Below, piece after piece: positions 49,095 through 62,959 of a DNA stretch of 64,000 nt (the first letter of the stretch is position 1; each line of letters begins with the position of its first letter). The notes beneath the pieces are model-generated. The model was not told the DNA's origin, made no database searches, and saw nothing but the letters and a program-made list of their open reading frames with translations. The position numbers were made by a program, and so were the translations under genes. Source of the stretch: Camarhynchus parvulus (lineage: Eukaryota > Chordata > Aves > Passeriformes > Thraupidae); contig NC_044571.1 of NCBI RefSeq assembly GCF_901933205.1, forward strand, positions 72,355,689-72,419,688, in the 5' to 3' direction.

Positions 49095-52000
49095 TACTCA
49101 CCATAACTACTTAACCACTGTTTTAAATACTTTTAACTGCTGTTGTGCAAACTAGGGCAGGGGGGAAGTAAAATCAGCCCTCCACTGATTGATGGGAAAA
49201 ATTTTTACAACGCAGTCCACTTCAACCACCTAGAGAACTCGCTGAAGAAAAAGCAAACCTTAGTCTAACTCTGGGCCACACAACATAGTTCAAGGTGTAA
49301 TTATCCAGACAGCACTCCAGAAAAGCATATTTAAATTCCCAGGGGAATAAAAAAATACAAATACAAAAAACCTCATTACTTCAACATCTGGCTTCAGAAA
49401 GAACAACTTCGGTGGGAGGAGAAGAAATGGAGCAGCTAAAACAAAAAGTTTGAAAGCATGAAGGCCATTTTAAAAACTCACTGTATTATGCATACAACCA
49501 GCCCAAAAAGACTCCAAAAACCCAACAGAGACTACTATGAGGAAGTCTCTGACCTACAAAAGTGCTGGAATTGTACTGGGGGGGATGTTTTATATACATT
49601 TCATACACCTTTTGGTTAGAAACAGGCTACTGACCTATGTCAGTTTTGTCTAAAATCCCAAATCTTGTCAATTTTACCATCCGTAAAATTTTCCTGAAGT
49701 AACAGAGTATCCATGAAGCCTGAACCAGAAAACACAGAATTCTTTGCACTGATGTTCAGTAAGGAAAAGATCAGGGAAGATCACATCCAAGCTCTCTTTC
49801 TACGGGTCAGGTCAGAGGAAAAATGTTGCATCAAAGCGCTAACACAAGAGAATTTTAGAACAAATCACTAGGGCCATGTGGAAGGCACTTAAGATTTCTA
49901 AAGGCAGTCAGCAATTTATTTCAGTATCTGCAACCAATTACTTAAGCAGAAGGCAAGAACAATTACTCAGACTACAGTCCTATCTCTATCACTAAATAAA
50001 TTGATAGAAACTACAGCTGAATAAATACACAAAAAAAAAAGTAGGGGAGGAGAGTAATACAAATTTTGCAATGAAAAGGCAATGTCTCACAGGACTACTG
50101 CCAAAGTCTATTGAAGGGTTCATATACTTTTTGACCAACCCTGATTAAACTGGTATATCCCACTAAAGTCTTCCAAAAGGCATTCAAACACTGTACTTTG
50201 TGAAGGCTGCTGTGGAAATAATCTATATTAAAGATTTTGAGAAGATGTTCTCTGGGGGATTTGTAATTATTTAAAGAGAAAAATATCATGTGTTGTTCAT
50301 TGTTACCACAAAGACAAGTTACCACAGGGGCTCCAAAATAAAATGACACAGATAAACATATGTAAGTCAGCCAAGAGATAGTGACTCCCAAAATGAGTGC
50401 TTCCAAATCATATAAATTTATTCACAGCAGCTGAAAACACAAACTGATTGTAAAGCACTGTGGCAGGAAAAATCAGTACTGATAAATGCAAGGTAATGAA
50501 CAGGGGGAAAGAATACACATAATTTGAGATCCCAGTTGCAACCTTCTCACTCTTTCAAATCAAAGCTACTCAATCATCAACAACCAAAGAGGTGAAAAAA
50601 AAAGAATCAAATAAAACAAAGCACATTTGTTACTACAAAACAAACATACTTCACCAGCGTCTTGCTTATCATGAGATGTTCAGATCACTCACTTTTCAGA
50701 GAAAGGGATAAACAGATGAGTTACATGAACAATTTATACTCATGGAAAATAACTTCTCTTTGAAACGAAAACAACTCAAGGAAGATCCTAAATCTGAAAG
50801 AATAAAAAAAATACAGATGATAAGAGCTGCCCAGTGTTTTGCAAGAACAAAAAGGTGCCAAATTAAATCATTAAGAAGCTTTAATAATCTATTGTGCATG
50901 AAAATATTTTGCTAATTGGGAGTCGCTGCTGTAGAAGGCTACAGAGGTTAGAAATGCAACGAGTTCCAACAGGGATTGGGCAAACATGAAATAAATGCAC
51001 TGATGACTTAAAACACAGTGGTTCAAAGGAAACTACTGAATTCTTGGCCAGCCAGCTGAAAACCAGAATACACCTGAAGAAAAATCAGCCTTTAACTGAA
51101 AAGCTTCTATTCCTATACATCCCTGTTGCAAACAAGTTACCCAATTGTCTATTTGCCTAGTACAGCAATTACCTTAACACAGGAGAATAATAATCATCTT
51201 CTTACATACAAAAGTATCACTAGCCTCATAGAAACTCTACCCATTTAGCCACAAAATCTAAATTTCAGCCCACGGCTCTGAAGCCGACTTCAGAGGGACG
51301 GGTTCAAGATTTTGGTATAAGGTTAGAGCCTTACTGAACATGTCCTGATATTCTGCGAGGCTATCCAGTTCTAACGGTCACTTCCTGACCCTGACACTCA
51401 TTTGATCATAATATCAATTAATTCCTTAACTCTGCTAGTGATTCTCCTTATTACAGAGAATCCCTTATCACTTGACTTTCCTTATGTCTGATGATCACAA
51501 GCTCAGTACAGACTATCTACAAAGCAGCTATCAAGAAGCTCTCTAGCCTAATGTCTTGCTACAGGCTCAGGAACACTCATTCCCTACACAGCCAGATGCA
51601 ACCCATGTACCACAGCTTTCTTGGGGTATGAACCATCAACCCATTGGCTGGCTGAATGTATGCCACAGTTCACCCCAAAAACAAAGTAAACCACTCCAAT
51701 TAAAATCACCTAGAAGTAGCACTTTTTCACTGCAATTGAAGCAAACTAGTAACCCAACTATATCCACACATAAGAAGTGAAAAGTGCTAGAAAAACACAA
51801 GTAGCCCAACATTTTTGAAGGGTTGTAATTTAAGCCAGCTTTAAGCTAAATCTGAATGCTACTACTACAGTCTCAATTTGGTGATGTATGTGAATGATAT
51901 ATACTGTGTATGGAGAGACTCCTACCTATGTGAATACAACTCCAAGTTAGATATAAAGCAGTTGCAGGGCCCTTCTGAGTCACCAGATACAAAACTCTTA

Positions 52001-55000
52001 CCACAGGCAACCACATAAGTTGTTTCAGTTTGTGGCTTTTTTTCCTCCTTATATCCTTCTTCAGGGGTATTAAGCCATCAGCTTTTTATGTTCAGATATG
52101 CCTTGGATACATGGTAGCTCTGATTTGCTGTTAACTTTTACACCTCTAACAAAAGTTTTAACACTTCTGAAGGTCTGCCTAGTTACCAGGGCCACAGCCT
52201 CACTGCTATGCTATCATGTGGCACAGCTGTTTCTAAAACCACAGAAAAGAGTTTCCTGCTGGAATCCTTTCCAGCCAGATCAGTTCCCCCAAACGAAAAT
52301 TCCTATGCAAGAACACTACAGCTGTGCCTGAACATATCAAGGTTGGTGCCACAGCTTTGAACTTCAGGACAGAGATCATTTCAGCAGACAGGACAGTCAT
52401 GACAAGCTGATGGCCACAGACAGAAATGCTCTACCCTGACAGCAACTACTACATAAAGCAATCCAACATGCACGTGCCCACTGTCAACACAGCAAGCAGT
52501 GACAGGCTGAATATTAAAACTGGTCAGGCTGAATTTTACATGTATATCCACTGGCCAGACCGAGTTGTGTATCTGAAGCAAGCAAGGCTTTCAGCAAGTC
52601 TCAGTCATTACATTAATGCCACAATGACTCAACTATGTCATCTGCCAGTTTCACACATAAATCATGGTAATGAGTTCAACAGGAATACTTGCATATTTTG
52701 AGCTAACCTCAAGTGCAAGTATTCACAACACCAAAGTAAAACAAGGCCCTTAAATTACTACTATATAAGCTCATGAAAGTGTCAGAATAACATTTAACAC
52801 AAACCCATCAATGTATTTATATTGCTGGTGTTTCACAACATAGGTAAAAGCTTTCAGAACAGGATACTACGTTTAGGTTCACAAATCTAATTTACCTGTT
52901 CATCTGAGTACCATCATTACAAAAGCCTGGTATATCTCATTACTTCAGTTTTGAGACACTACTTCAGAAATTATTTTCCAGTAGGTTTGGAGCTGCTTCA
53001 AATTTAATTGTTTTCTCTGATTTTTCGTATGAATTGAAGAAATTAGCTTACTAAAAGTCATGATGTAAGATCCAAAATGTGTTTGTCACGCAGATTTTAG
53101 AGAATTCAACAAAAAAGCAAGACCTAAAAGACCTGTAATCCAGCAGAGACAGTAACTAAGAACAGTGAAAGGGCAAGATCTACTCAGTGAAATATTTTGA
53201 AGCAAGTCAGTAAATTTTAGTTTTGTTCACAAGACTAACTACTTACACACAGCTAAAGCTTACCAAAAGCATGCAAACTGTGATATCTTCTGAGCATCTT
53301 AACTGCAGCCACCACTGTCGAATGTGAACGCTGACATCTGTTTTCCAAGTGATGCTTCCAGGAATATTTGAATAATTTCGTTTAACACAGCTTCTTCCTT
53401 GAGTCTTCCTACTCAATGAATGCTAAGAAATGCTTCCTTGCATGCACACACAGAATAAAAATACAGAGTCAACCTCAAACTTAATTCTATGAAGGGGTAT
53501 CCAAAACAAGCACCAGTAATTCTCAAGACTATTCATCAAAGAATGAGCAGCACTTGGCATAGGTATTCATGGCAAATTAAAATCATACAGTTGACCAACA
53601 GTGTTTTAGGGCAGTCACACTGACATGTGCCTCCTCATCTGCACACTTTCTATGTATTTCACAGCTGTTTAATCTTGGAAACACACTGATCAGCAAGAGC
53701 ACAGCACCATTTCTAGCCTTAAAAATCATTATGTGCAATGTGGTAGACAGTAAATTTTATCTACTACTCACACAGCAAGATGCTGCTTAAGGATGTCCTT
53801 TATTATAAATGGAATAGAAAGGTAAAACAAGACAGAAAAACAAAGGACCCGCAATAAATGCTTCTATCCAAACGTGTGTCTATTTCCAGAAAATAGGCCA
53901 CACTAGACCACAGCAACAGACTTGAAAGATGGCTAAGCGGAAAGGGAATACAGAAACAACAGAGAAGCACTATGCCAGAGATATGAACACAGGAAAAGGA
54001 CATGTAAAATCCTGAAAAATAAAGTGGCATTAATACAGCATGAAAAGAGTCAAGTTGTCATTTAATAGATCTTAACTTTAAAAAATGTAACACTTAATAG
54101 GAAAAACAAATACTGAATGACTAGACCAGGAACAGTAAATTTATTTAGATGTCAGGCCTGGGCAATAGAACACAGGCCATTGGTGTCAGTGGGTTACAGC
54201 ACCCAATTCAAAAACATGCTTTACTCTTGCTCCACATGGAGCAATGAAGATTAACTGAGAATTCAAACACATGAAGTCCCTAGCTTTTGCTAGCATTAAA
54301 AAAAAAAACAAACAAAAACTGGTATACACAAATAGCACACAATCTTTCAAATCTGTCAAGTTACAAAAAATTGGATGTACAGCCAATCATATATAAACCA
54401 ACCAAATGAGAACAAACAACTAGAGACCGGAAAGAACAGAAATCTCAAGAGCAAGAATTGTCCAATGTTTGTTTATCTTAGCTATGCTACTGTTGCTACT
54501 TCCGGCTATTACCTGCCACTCTACCAAAAGACATCTCAGAGAAGAGCTTGGCTTCGTCTTCTATTTTCCCACTAATTAGTTGAAAACAGCAGTAACCTGT
54601 CCCTTCAGCCTTCTCTTTAGACTGAACACACCCCTCTTTCTCAGCTTTTCCTTTGTTAAGTGCTCTATCACCCTGGTCGTACACTGGGCTTACTCCAGAA
54701 TATCCGTATCTTCATTAGGACAGAGTCTAACCAAAACCAGACTAAACACTGTAGATGGGTTCTCCCAGTCTAAGACAGTGCAGAACAATCACTTTCTTTA
54801 AACTGCTGGCTACCACCTTGCTTATTTCAGTCCAGTATGCTGTTTACATTCATCCTGCTAGGGTGCACTATTCATGTTTAACTTGCTGTTCACCAGGACT
54901 AGCCAAAGCTGTCTTCTATCCTATTAGTGCCCAGATTGTACTATTTCCAAGTGTTCTGGAAATGAAGACACTTTTAAACTAACAATACAGACTTTTAACA

Positions 55001-56706
55001 CTATTCTTCATTAGTGCTTCTTCTTAATTGGTTGGGAATTTTTAAGTTTTATTTTAAACTAGCATTCAGTCTACACTCATATATGTGTAACACATGAATA
55101 AGTAGCTCTGTATGGGTAACTAGTATCCACCATGCCTAATGGCACACCACTTCTCAGTGTCTTACTGCACAAATCTTTTTGACTAATGCTTCCTAAATAC
55201 TTTATTTTTGCATATGCTTAGAAAGAGGAAAAACTGTCATGTCAAAATCTGTAAATGAACAAGTCTGCCGACAGACCATTTTCTTTGCCTTATAGCATAA
55301 TTAACATCAGCTAATAGCCTCAAACAGATTTTTCACGCCTGAGAAATAATCAAGTATTGGCTAACAATCTAGTATTTTGGGCCTAGTATGGACAAGCTTC
55401 TTCAACACAATTTACTTGCAGTGACTGATGTTCAATGCATCAAGTAATTCAGAACAAAGAAAACTGAATTTAAAAGAGTAAGTTAATATGCTGTATGTAG
55501 GAGGGAAACCCATGTAGACTTAGACCAAGTAAACAGACAATGAAGCTACAGTGTAACAAAGGAAAGAAAAACTTACCACCACAAACAAAATGAGATAGAA
55601 AACGAAGTGGGAGAAAATCAAACAAAAGAAACAGCCACAAAATAGCTCAAGTTCCATATGAAGTAAGATTGATGGGAAACGGAATCCAAGGCAAGAACAG
55701 ATCTGGCCAGCAAGGCAAGTATGATAGGTTTTCACAGCTGCACTGGCTGGCTGGCTGCAAGTTACATTATGCAATCAAGACTCCAGGTTATCCAACTGTT
55801 TTAAAGTGTAAAAGGTAGTCTTAATTTTAAGTAAGATGCATACAGTATTTGTTAAGGCCACGGTTCCACAACTACAAACCACATCCAGTCCTGGACAGGA
55901 CTACTGTGGTTTTGAATTCCTATTCCTTTCCCCTTTCTCCCTAGCTGTTTAAGGATTCTAACAGCCAGCCCATCATGGGAGCTAAGATGGTAGAAATTGG
56001 AAACACAAAAAAAAATCAGAGCAAATACTCTACACCTACTTAGCTCTTCATCCGCAAATTTCATTGTGATGATTCATGGACCTGCATTGACTCCCAAAAT
56101 TAAAAAGATAAAACAATCAAAAAAGCCAGAAAAGCCTGATGTTGGTACAAACAGGAAAGGACAATGACAAACCTCAGTTAGTTTGGTCATTTAAATGGTC
56201 ATACAACCAAGGATATATACATTCAATTTAAACCCATGAAAAATATACAAAGCACTATTTTCTTAAGCCAGTATTTCATCTTTTGAGTCCATATATGCAA
56301 CTGGAACTATAGTCTGAGCCTTGAAAAAAACCCCAAAAACTTAACTTTCCTATCAGGGAGCTTTTCAAATCCTCTATGAACTTTTGCCTAAGAAGAAGAA
56401 AGTGATGCCTCAATAAGCTATTCCACCTTCTAGTTCCTGTACCTGTACACACTGCTCCCTGTTTGATTTTGTACTGCTTAGGCAATAACTGACACTCAGA
56501 AATCCAGCCTTTAACACTGGAGATAGAAAGGGAGATGAAGGAAGCACACCCAATTATCTACCATGTTATTGGGTGCACAATCTTTCCTAGAGCAGGATTA
56601 AGTCACACTGTAATCTACTCTCTTTTATTGAGGAACAGACCTTCTTAAGTAGTTCTTGGGTATGTTCTCCGAACATTTCTTGTCTATCTTCTTGTGTTAT
56701 GGTTCT

Positions 56707-56744
56707 TTTAAATTACTAAAAAAAGTATTTTTTAGTAATTTAAA
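56707..56744. repeat. AT-rich perfect hairpin, 17-bp arms
   Basis: TTTAAATTACTAAAAAA (56707-56723) is followed by a 4-nt loop, AGTA, and its exact reverse complement (56728-56744). The arms are AT-rich, so cruciform extrusion or an unstable RNA stem are both possible. It is in the 5' intron of ZMYM2. Confidence 0.9.
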
Positions 56745-57760
56745 TTTAGTTGAATTTAGTTCAGATGAGTACTATACTATACCCAATATTAGTCAGACCA
56801 TCTCAGTATTTCTATTTGTTAATTCTTTGGATAGAAGTATACATAACAATGGTCAAACACAGCGACGATGGCAAATATCCAACTTTCAACTTTTGCTTCT
56901 GGTAAAAAACAGATCACCTTTGTTGTGCTCTCCATTTTCCTTCATTTCTAAATTGTGATTTCTTTTTTTATTACATAGATTACAAAGGACTTCTTACCTG
57001 GCCCCTCTAGATACTACTTGGCTTCCTTAACGAGGCATCACCTACCAGAACAAAGTATCATTTCCTGAATTAATTTTTTTTTTCCAAAAAACATAACCAC
57101 CCTTACAAGAAAAACTACTACTAATAATTATCACAATAAACAAAATCCTAAATATGCACATGCGCAAACACTAGTTATAAACTCAAAAGATGTCTGGTAA
57201 ATTCTTAATAAGAATTCTTAAACATTTATAGATTGGTGTATTAACAATCAATTGTTGCTCAAACAAAACAACGACATTATCTCAGGTATAACAGAACACT
57301 AGCTCTTCTCCCCTATTCCATACACACACACAAAAAATAAAAAAAAAGACACCAATACCACACCCATAGATCACAACTGTTATCACAGACTCCCAGGAGC
57401 CAAAGCTGTAGACCACATCATGCTAGCCACTGTGCAAACACAGAGTAAAACTGTTCAAAGAGCAAACAATCTAAACATAAGGGACAACAGATGGAGAGAG
57501 ACAAAAATGAGAATACAAGGAAACAGCACCACCATAAACAATGGTTACAATTAGTTCTTGTTCTAAGGATGGTGTGTTTGAGTCCCAGGGTGACAGGAAA
57601 GGTGGTGGTTGGGGTTTGTTTTCAGTAGGCTTTATTTCCTAAAGTCAGGTTCTTCTGCATTAACAGGTTGCAACTGGCTTGCTTGTAAGGGTGCACACGC
57701 AGAACTTCTCCAAGCATGAGGAGCATCACAGGAGAATGAATGAAATTGTTTAACTGCCCA

Positions 57761-57768
57761 TGACGTCA
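57761..57768. promoter_or_regulatory. Palindromic CRE (TGACGTCA) next to an ETS-like core
   Basis: A full TGACGTCA is followed at once by CTTCCT, the reverse of an AGGAAG ETS core. CpG-containing full CREs are rare in AT-rich intronic DNA, so this is a plausible intronic regulatory site, but a single motif match is weak evidence. Confidence 0.3.
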
Positions 57769-60072
57769 CTTCCTAAACAGCTCTTACAACCTCATTAACA
57801 ACAAAAACCAGTTAGTACTCTTCACAGTTAAATCCCAACATTAGATTAAAGGTAAGTAAAACCTGCTGGTTTTACCACCATAAAATGCAAAAGGCAAAAA
57901 GACTGGACAGTCAAAAGAGAAGTCCAGGACACCACTCTGGTAGGATTCTGAGTCCCTGTCAACAGAGCAGGATCATTTTTCTCATATCTGTTAAGAAAAA
58001 TTGTTATCACATGATACAGAGGTCAAAGGCATGATCTTGTACTCATGTGTTTTTTTAACACAACTAAATAACAAACACCTAATTCCTGATTAACATTTAA
58101 GATACCACTCAATATGTGGGAGAAACCTACAGTCTTTGTTAGAAGAATGTGTGCTATGCCTAAAACCAGGGCTAGAACCAAAGATCTCATGACACTGCTG
58201 TCTACAAGCAACAGCACAGAGAGTTTTCCTTTGCAATAGCAGCCTCAGCTGAAGGTCAGACATCCACAAAGAGAAGTCAAAAGCACACGCAGAGATTTAG
58301 CTAGTTTAGAGGGCAGCAAGTCTGGAAGAGAGAGAGACTTGAAGGTCATCCATACAGGCATGACAGCTGAGTTTATGAATGAGATGAACAAAATGACTTT
58401 TAGAGAAATCTGATGTAGTACTAGGAGTAAATACCAAGCTGGAAAGATCTTACACAGATCTAAGGAAAAGGAACTCCAAAAAGAAGTAAGGTTTCTACCA
58501 AGGCTACTTTCAAGGAGAGAGGAAAACAAAAAGCAAAAGAAAAAAATAGCACAGTTGCATTATGAGTTAACTCAAACGAATGAATTTTTTTAACATTCAG
58601 TATGGTTGCATTGCACAGAAGAGCCTAAAGAAAGGTAATATGCCAGCACACTTTCAACAAAAGCCTGCAGGAGGAAAACAAAGATGCCCATGTTTCTTGG
58701 ACTGACTGTGAGCTGTAAGAAGCCCTCAACTAGTAAAACTTGGCATAACCCTTACAATCCTATGTGCATGATTTTCTATCTTCTTCCATACCATCTTTCA
58801 CAGGAAAATATTAGAGGAAACTAAGTGTCGAAACGAACACAAACACAACACAAGCTCTTCTATAATGCCACTCATCTGTCCTAATGGTCTGGCCCAGCAG
58901 AAGCTACATCAGTAGCTCTGGTTCAAATATGTAAGTAGCTATTGTCCCCATCAGTGTCCAAGTGGCAGCACGTGCCCAAGAATACATGGCTACTGTACAA
59001 ACTTTTCCATGGGGGAAAGGTGGAACTGAGATGACATCCTGCTTAGCATGTATTGGGGGTAAAGCTGATGAACAGGAACTATGCCTGAACAGGCTTCTGT
59101 ACAGCACTAGGGACACAAATGTCGCTATTACAGCCTTTGGAAGCTACGGTGATGCTAAATGAAGGAGTCTGACAGTCTTGTAAGGGTTAAAGAAGGTGTA
59201 CAATAAAGTTCATAAACCTTTTAAATAAAGAAGTAACATATTACACCTTATATTTTTTAGAGACCCAAACACATAGTTTTGCACAACAGCAAACACCATT
59301 AAGTAGTCTCATCTCAGACAAACTTAAAAAACCCAAACAAACCCAACTCATATCCTCTTGTGTTACTGACACGCTGTATGGCTGGCTAGAGCACTGACAA
59401 TGCCCGAGTGTTTCAAACCAGTATAGCAGCTACTCTGCTAAGATCAATGACCACTTGCTTCTGCACCTCACCTGTGTCATGAGTCCCTGCTATCCCTACA
59501 AGATTATTCTCTAAATAGCTGATGGTGAGAAAGGAGCAGAGAAACATGTTCTGGTAAAGCTAATCCCAAAAAATATAGGAAACATGGACAAAAAATAAGC
59601 ATTTAAGCATGACAACAAACTTACGAAATACAAATGCCCTCTGAATCAAAAGAAATTTGAAAAAATATGCTGGTGGCAACCTTGTCACTAGAACACAAAA
59701 GTTAACAATCTCTGTAGATTTTACTTATGGTGGACTAATAAAATCCATATTATAATCATTGATTGAAATAATTTTCTTCTGATAGCAAACCAGAGCAAGG
59801 AAACAACTTTCATCATTGACATGTCCAGTCCAAGAGAAGGGATGAGAAACCGTCAGTGGACCCTGTCCATAAAGGACAGTCACTGATCTCAGCTACTACA
59901 ACTGTTGATGTTCTCATACATACATACATATAATCAAACTCTTTGGGTGTGTCTTACTGAACTCTAGTGGCGTTGAGTTCCACAAAATACATATAAAATT
60001 CCTAACTTCTGGAAGTTCATGGAAGAGTTTTCAACTGTAAAAATCATTTAAGTATAAATAAGTAGCATTGAA

Positions 60073-60715
60073 ATCATAGAGTCATTTAGGTTGGAAAACA
60101 CAATTAAGATCAAGTCCAACCATTAAACTGGCATCACCATGTTCACCACTGAATGACGTCCCTACGTTTCACACACATCTAATTACTTTCAGAGATGGCA
60201 ACTCCACCACTTTCTTGGGCAGCATATTTCTATGCTTGACAACCCTTCCAGTGGAAAAAAAATTCCCAAATGACCAATCTAAACCTCCCCTGGTGCAGCT
60301 TGAGGCCATCTTATCCTGTCACTTATAATCAGGGAGAAGAGGCTGACCCCACCTGGCTGCACCCTCCTCTCAGGCAGTTGCAGAGAGTGACGAGTTCCCC
60401 CCTGAGCCTCCTTTTCTCCAGGCTGAACACCCCCAGCTCCCTCAGCTGCTCCTCACAGCACTTGTGCTCCAGACCCTTCCCCAGCTCCGTTGCCCTTCTC
60501 TGGACACGCTCCAGCCCCTCAATGTCTCTCTGCACTGAGGGGCCCAGAACTGAGCACAGGATTGGAGCTGTGGCCTCAGCAGTGCTGGGTACAGGGGGAC
60601 GGTCACTGCCCTGCTCCTGCTGGCCACAGCCTGGCTGATCCAGGCCAGGATGCCATCGGCCTTCTGGGCCACCTGGGCACACACAGGATTGTATTCTATG
60701 GAGCCAACCACAGCA
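60073..60715 (-). mobile_element. CR1 LINE 3' part (about 640 bp)
   Basis: The plus strand starts AATCATAGAGTCATTTAGGT, the reverse-complement CR1 end, and continues through 'AAGTCCAACCATTAAACTGG', 'TTTCTCCAGGCTGAACACCC', 'CAGCTCCCTCAGCTGCTCCT', 'GCCCTTCTCTGGACACGCTC', 'GGGCCCAGAACTGAGCACAG' and 'AGGCCAGGATGCCATCGGCC'. It is less diverged than most copies here. It is in the same orientation as ZMYM2 and 5'-truncated. Confidence 0.92.
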
Positions 60716-61760
60716 GCAATCAATGCTGCTTAACCATCTGAGTAGGGGGTAAGGGATGGAGATTCACATAACAGCAAAGATGCAAAGCTTGACTGTGCAT
60801 TAGAAACCACAGAAACACCTGAGAAAAACCACACATGAATCAGAACTTCTCTCCCAAAACAGGTGGCAGGATGAATAGTCCCAATAAAGTGCATTTACAC
60901 CAATACACACAGCACGGGGAACTAACAGGAGGGGCTGGGATAATTCACCGCGCAGCTGGAAAACTGATATAAAATCAATATAGTGAAAGTCCTAACTGAA
61001 GAAGCCATAACATGCAACTGCATTCCAGAAGTCTCAAACTTCTTCCTTCTACCAAAAATTTCTCTTAGAAGTACAAAGTGCTATCTGACAAACTTGCAAA
61101 TCTTGGTACAAAATGAAGAATGTAAATAGTAGCATCTAAATTGTGTAAATCATTCATACATTAAGTTGGTATGTACTGCCAGCCATAAAAGCCAGCAGCA
61201 CATAGGGCAAGCTATAAATATGGAATACAAGCTAAGCTTCATCTGAACTTTAATGTGTAAGCAAGCAACCCACTTAGCCATAAGTGCATTCAACTACTAA
61301 GATTAAACCACTGAAACAAAGCTAAGAAGAAGTTGAAAAGAAAACACTTTCAGCTCTGGAGCTGAACACAATTTCAGTGGACACAAAACTCCACTGCAAC
61401 ACAGGGGCTTTTAAGGCCCTCATGACGCAAGTATCACCTCAAACTTCTCACACTGGACACCTGAGTAATCTTTTGAACTCTTGTGAACTTTAAATTCCAA
61501 TCCATTTCCACAAATTGGTTGAGTTCATTGTTAATTGTGATGGAAAAATAAACAGTTCTCCGTGAACAGTGAATTTTCCATTAGCAACAATTCTTGATAC
61601 AAGTTCTTAACAGAACCCCCCATACTGCTTTTGTTGCAGGGTACGTCAATTGAGTGCAAACTCAAACAATTTCACAGAACTTCAGTAATTCTGTACTTAG
61701 TCCTCAAAACCAAAATGAAAACTTTTCAAACACCACAAGGCGATTCATGATTCTGCAGGA

Positions 61761-61798
61761 CCAAAAAAAAAAACCAAAACCCAAACCAAACAACCCCA
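61761..61798 (+). repeat. Short A/C-rich tract
   Basis: CC, a long A run, then CCAAAACCCAAACC-type units without G or T on the plus strand. It is similar in style to the tracts near 26.0 and 48.0 kb. Confidence 0.6.
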
Positions 61799-62959
61799 GC
61801 AAAAATTTGAACGACACTGTACCAGGTTTGTACCACATCCCTCTGTACATACTTGAACAAGCTCTACAAAAGACAGAGAAACTTGCTTTCATTTTCTCAC
61901 TGCCACTTTGACATTCTTGCTGATGCAAATCCCTCTTAGCATGTTATTACAGGGTAAGCAACAGTAGAATGCAATCATATATTTGAAATCAGAGGATTAA
62001 TAACAACAATATAAAGCCAATTTAGTAGATAATAAAGTGAATTTATTGCTCTAATTAAGAGAGACTTCTATTAAAACAGGTTACTTATTTTAACCACCAA
62101 ATAACATGGCTCATGAGTTTGGTTCCCAGAGATGACCTTGCAGCACTAAGCACCACATACATTCCCTCCCAGAACAGCACGATCCTATCACATGCCATAA
62201 GAAGGCTGTACCACCATCCTCACAGCTGGAGGAGGACAATGTGCCACCTACCAGGATGCTTTTGTGCAAGACATTCACTAAGTCTTACCAAAGGCTTACT
62301 GAATCTTGGCTATATGGCTGTTCTTGGCAGTATTCTCATCTTTCATAAGCAGCCACACAAAGCTGCAATAATTTTTGTCAAACCAGCTCCAGTACACAAC
62401 AGTCCCCCTCCTTCCAAAGCATCATTTGCCCTGACTGCTCCTAGAAGTAACTTTTTTTGACATGAAGGATCCTCAGAAAAAACAGAACAGCCGTTAGACT
62501 GGAATGCATAATGAATGAATCAGAAGTAAAATTAGATGGTAGCCTTGCATCCAAGATATGGTAAGAGTTTAAAAATTACTATTAAAAATTTTAAACTGCT
62601 GTAGCAAGTCAAGGGTTGGAACAGACGACTTTATTAAAGATAACATGCCATGTAAACTCTTACAAGTCTTTGATGTGGTCCGTAATTTTAGATGCCCAAA
62701 ATAAATACAGATCTGATGGCCTCATCCTAAGCAGTGAGGTTTTGCAGGAAACCACTCATTCTTTGTATAGCCACCAAAAAGTGACAAAGAAAGTTGCAAG
62801 CTCTGCGAATCTGGAAAATCTACCACGTAAAGCAGCAAGGGACAGAAATAGAGAGTGGAAAAAAAAATTCAAAATACGAGTGGTGGGGAAGACCGCACCA
62901 CCTGAATCCGTGCTGTACCCAAGCGAGAGACCCAGAAGGCAAGAGAGGCGCTGCCTTTT

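Larger units (their letters stand above)
44701..62959 (-). other. ZMYM2: ZMYM2 5' intronic region between promoter block and first coding exon
   Basis: About 18 kb without a recognisable protein-coding exon. It should hold the 5' UTR intron(s) and any non-coding exons. Contents I can name are a hairpin at 44935-44991, A/C-rich tracts at 47926-48060 and 61761-61798, inverted copies at 49029-49094, a hairpin at 56707-56744, a CRE-like site at 57761, a CR1 copy at 60073-60715 and a candidate exon at 48244-48305. I see nothing identifiable in 50-56 kb. Confidence 0.65.

Noticed and set aside
56998..57041. 44-nt possible exon with a strong GCCAG|GTAAGA donor on the minus strand
   Set aside because: The acceptor is poor and the segment very short; more likely a lone donor-like site.
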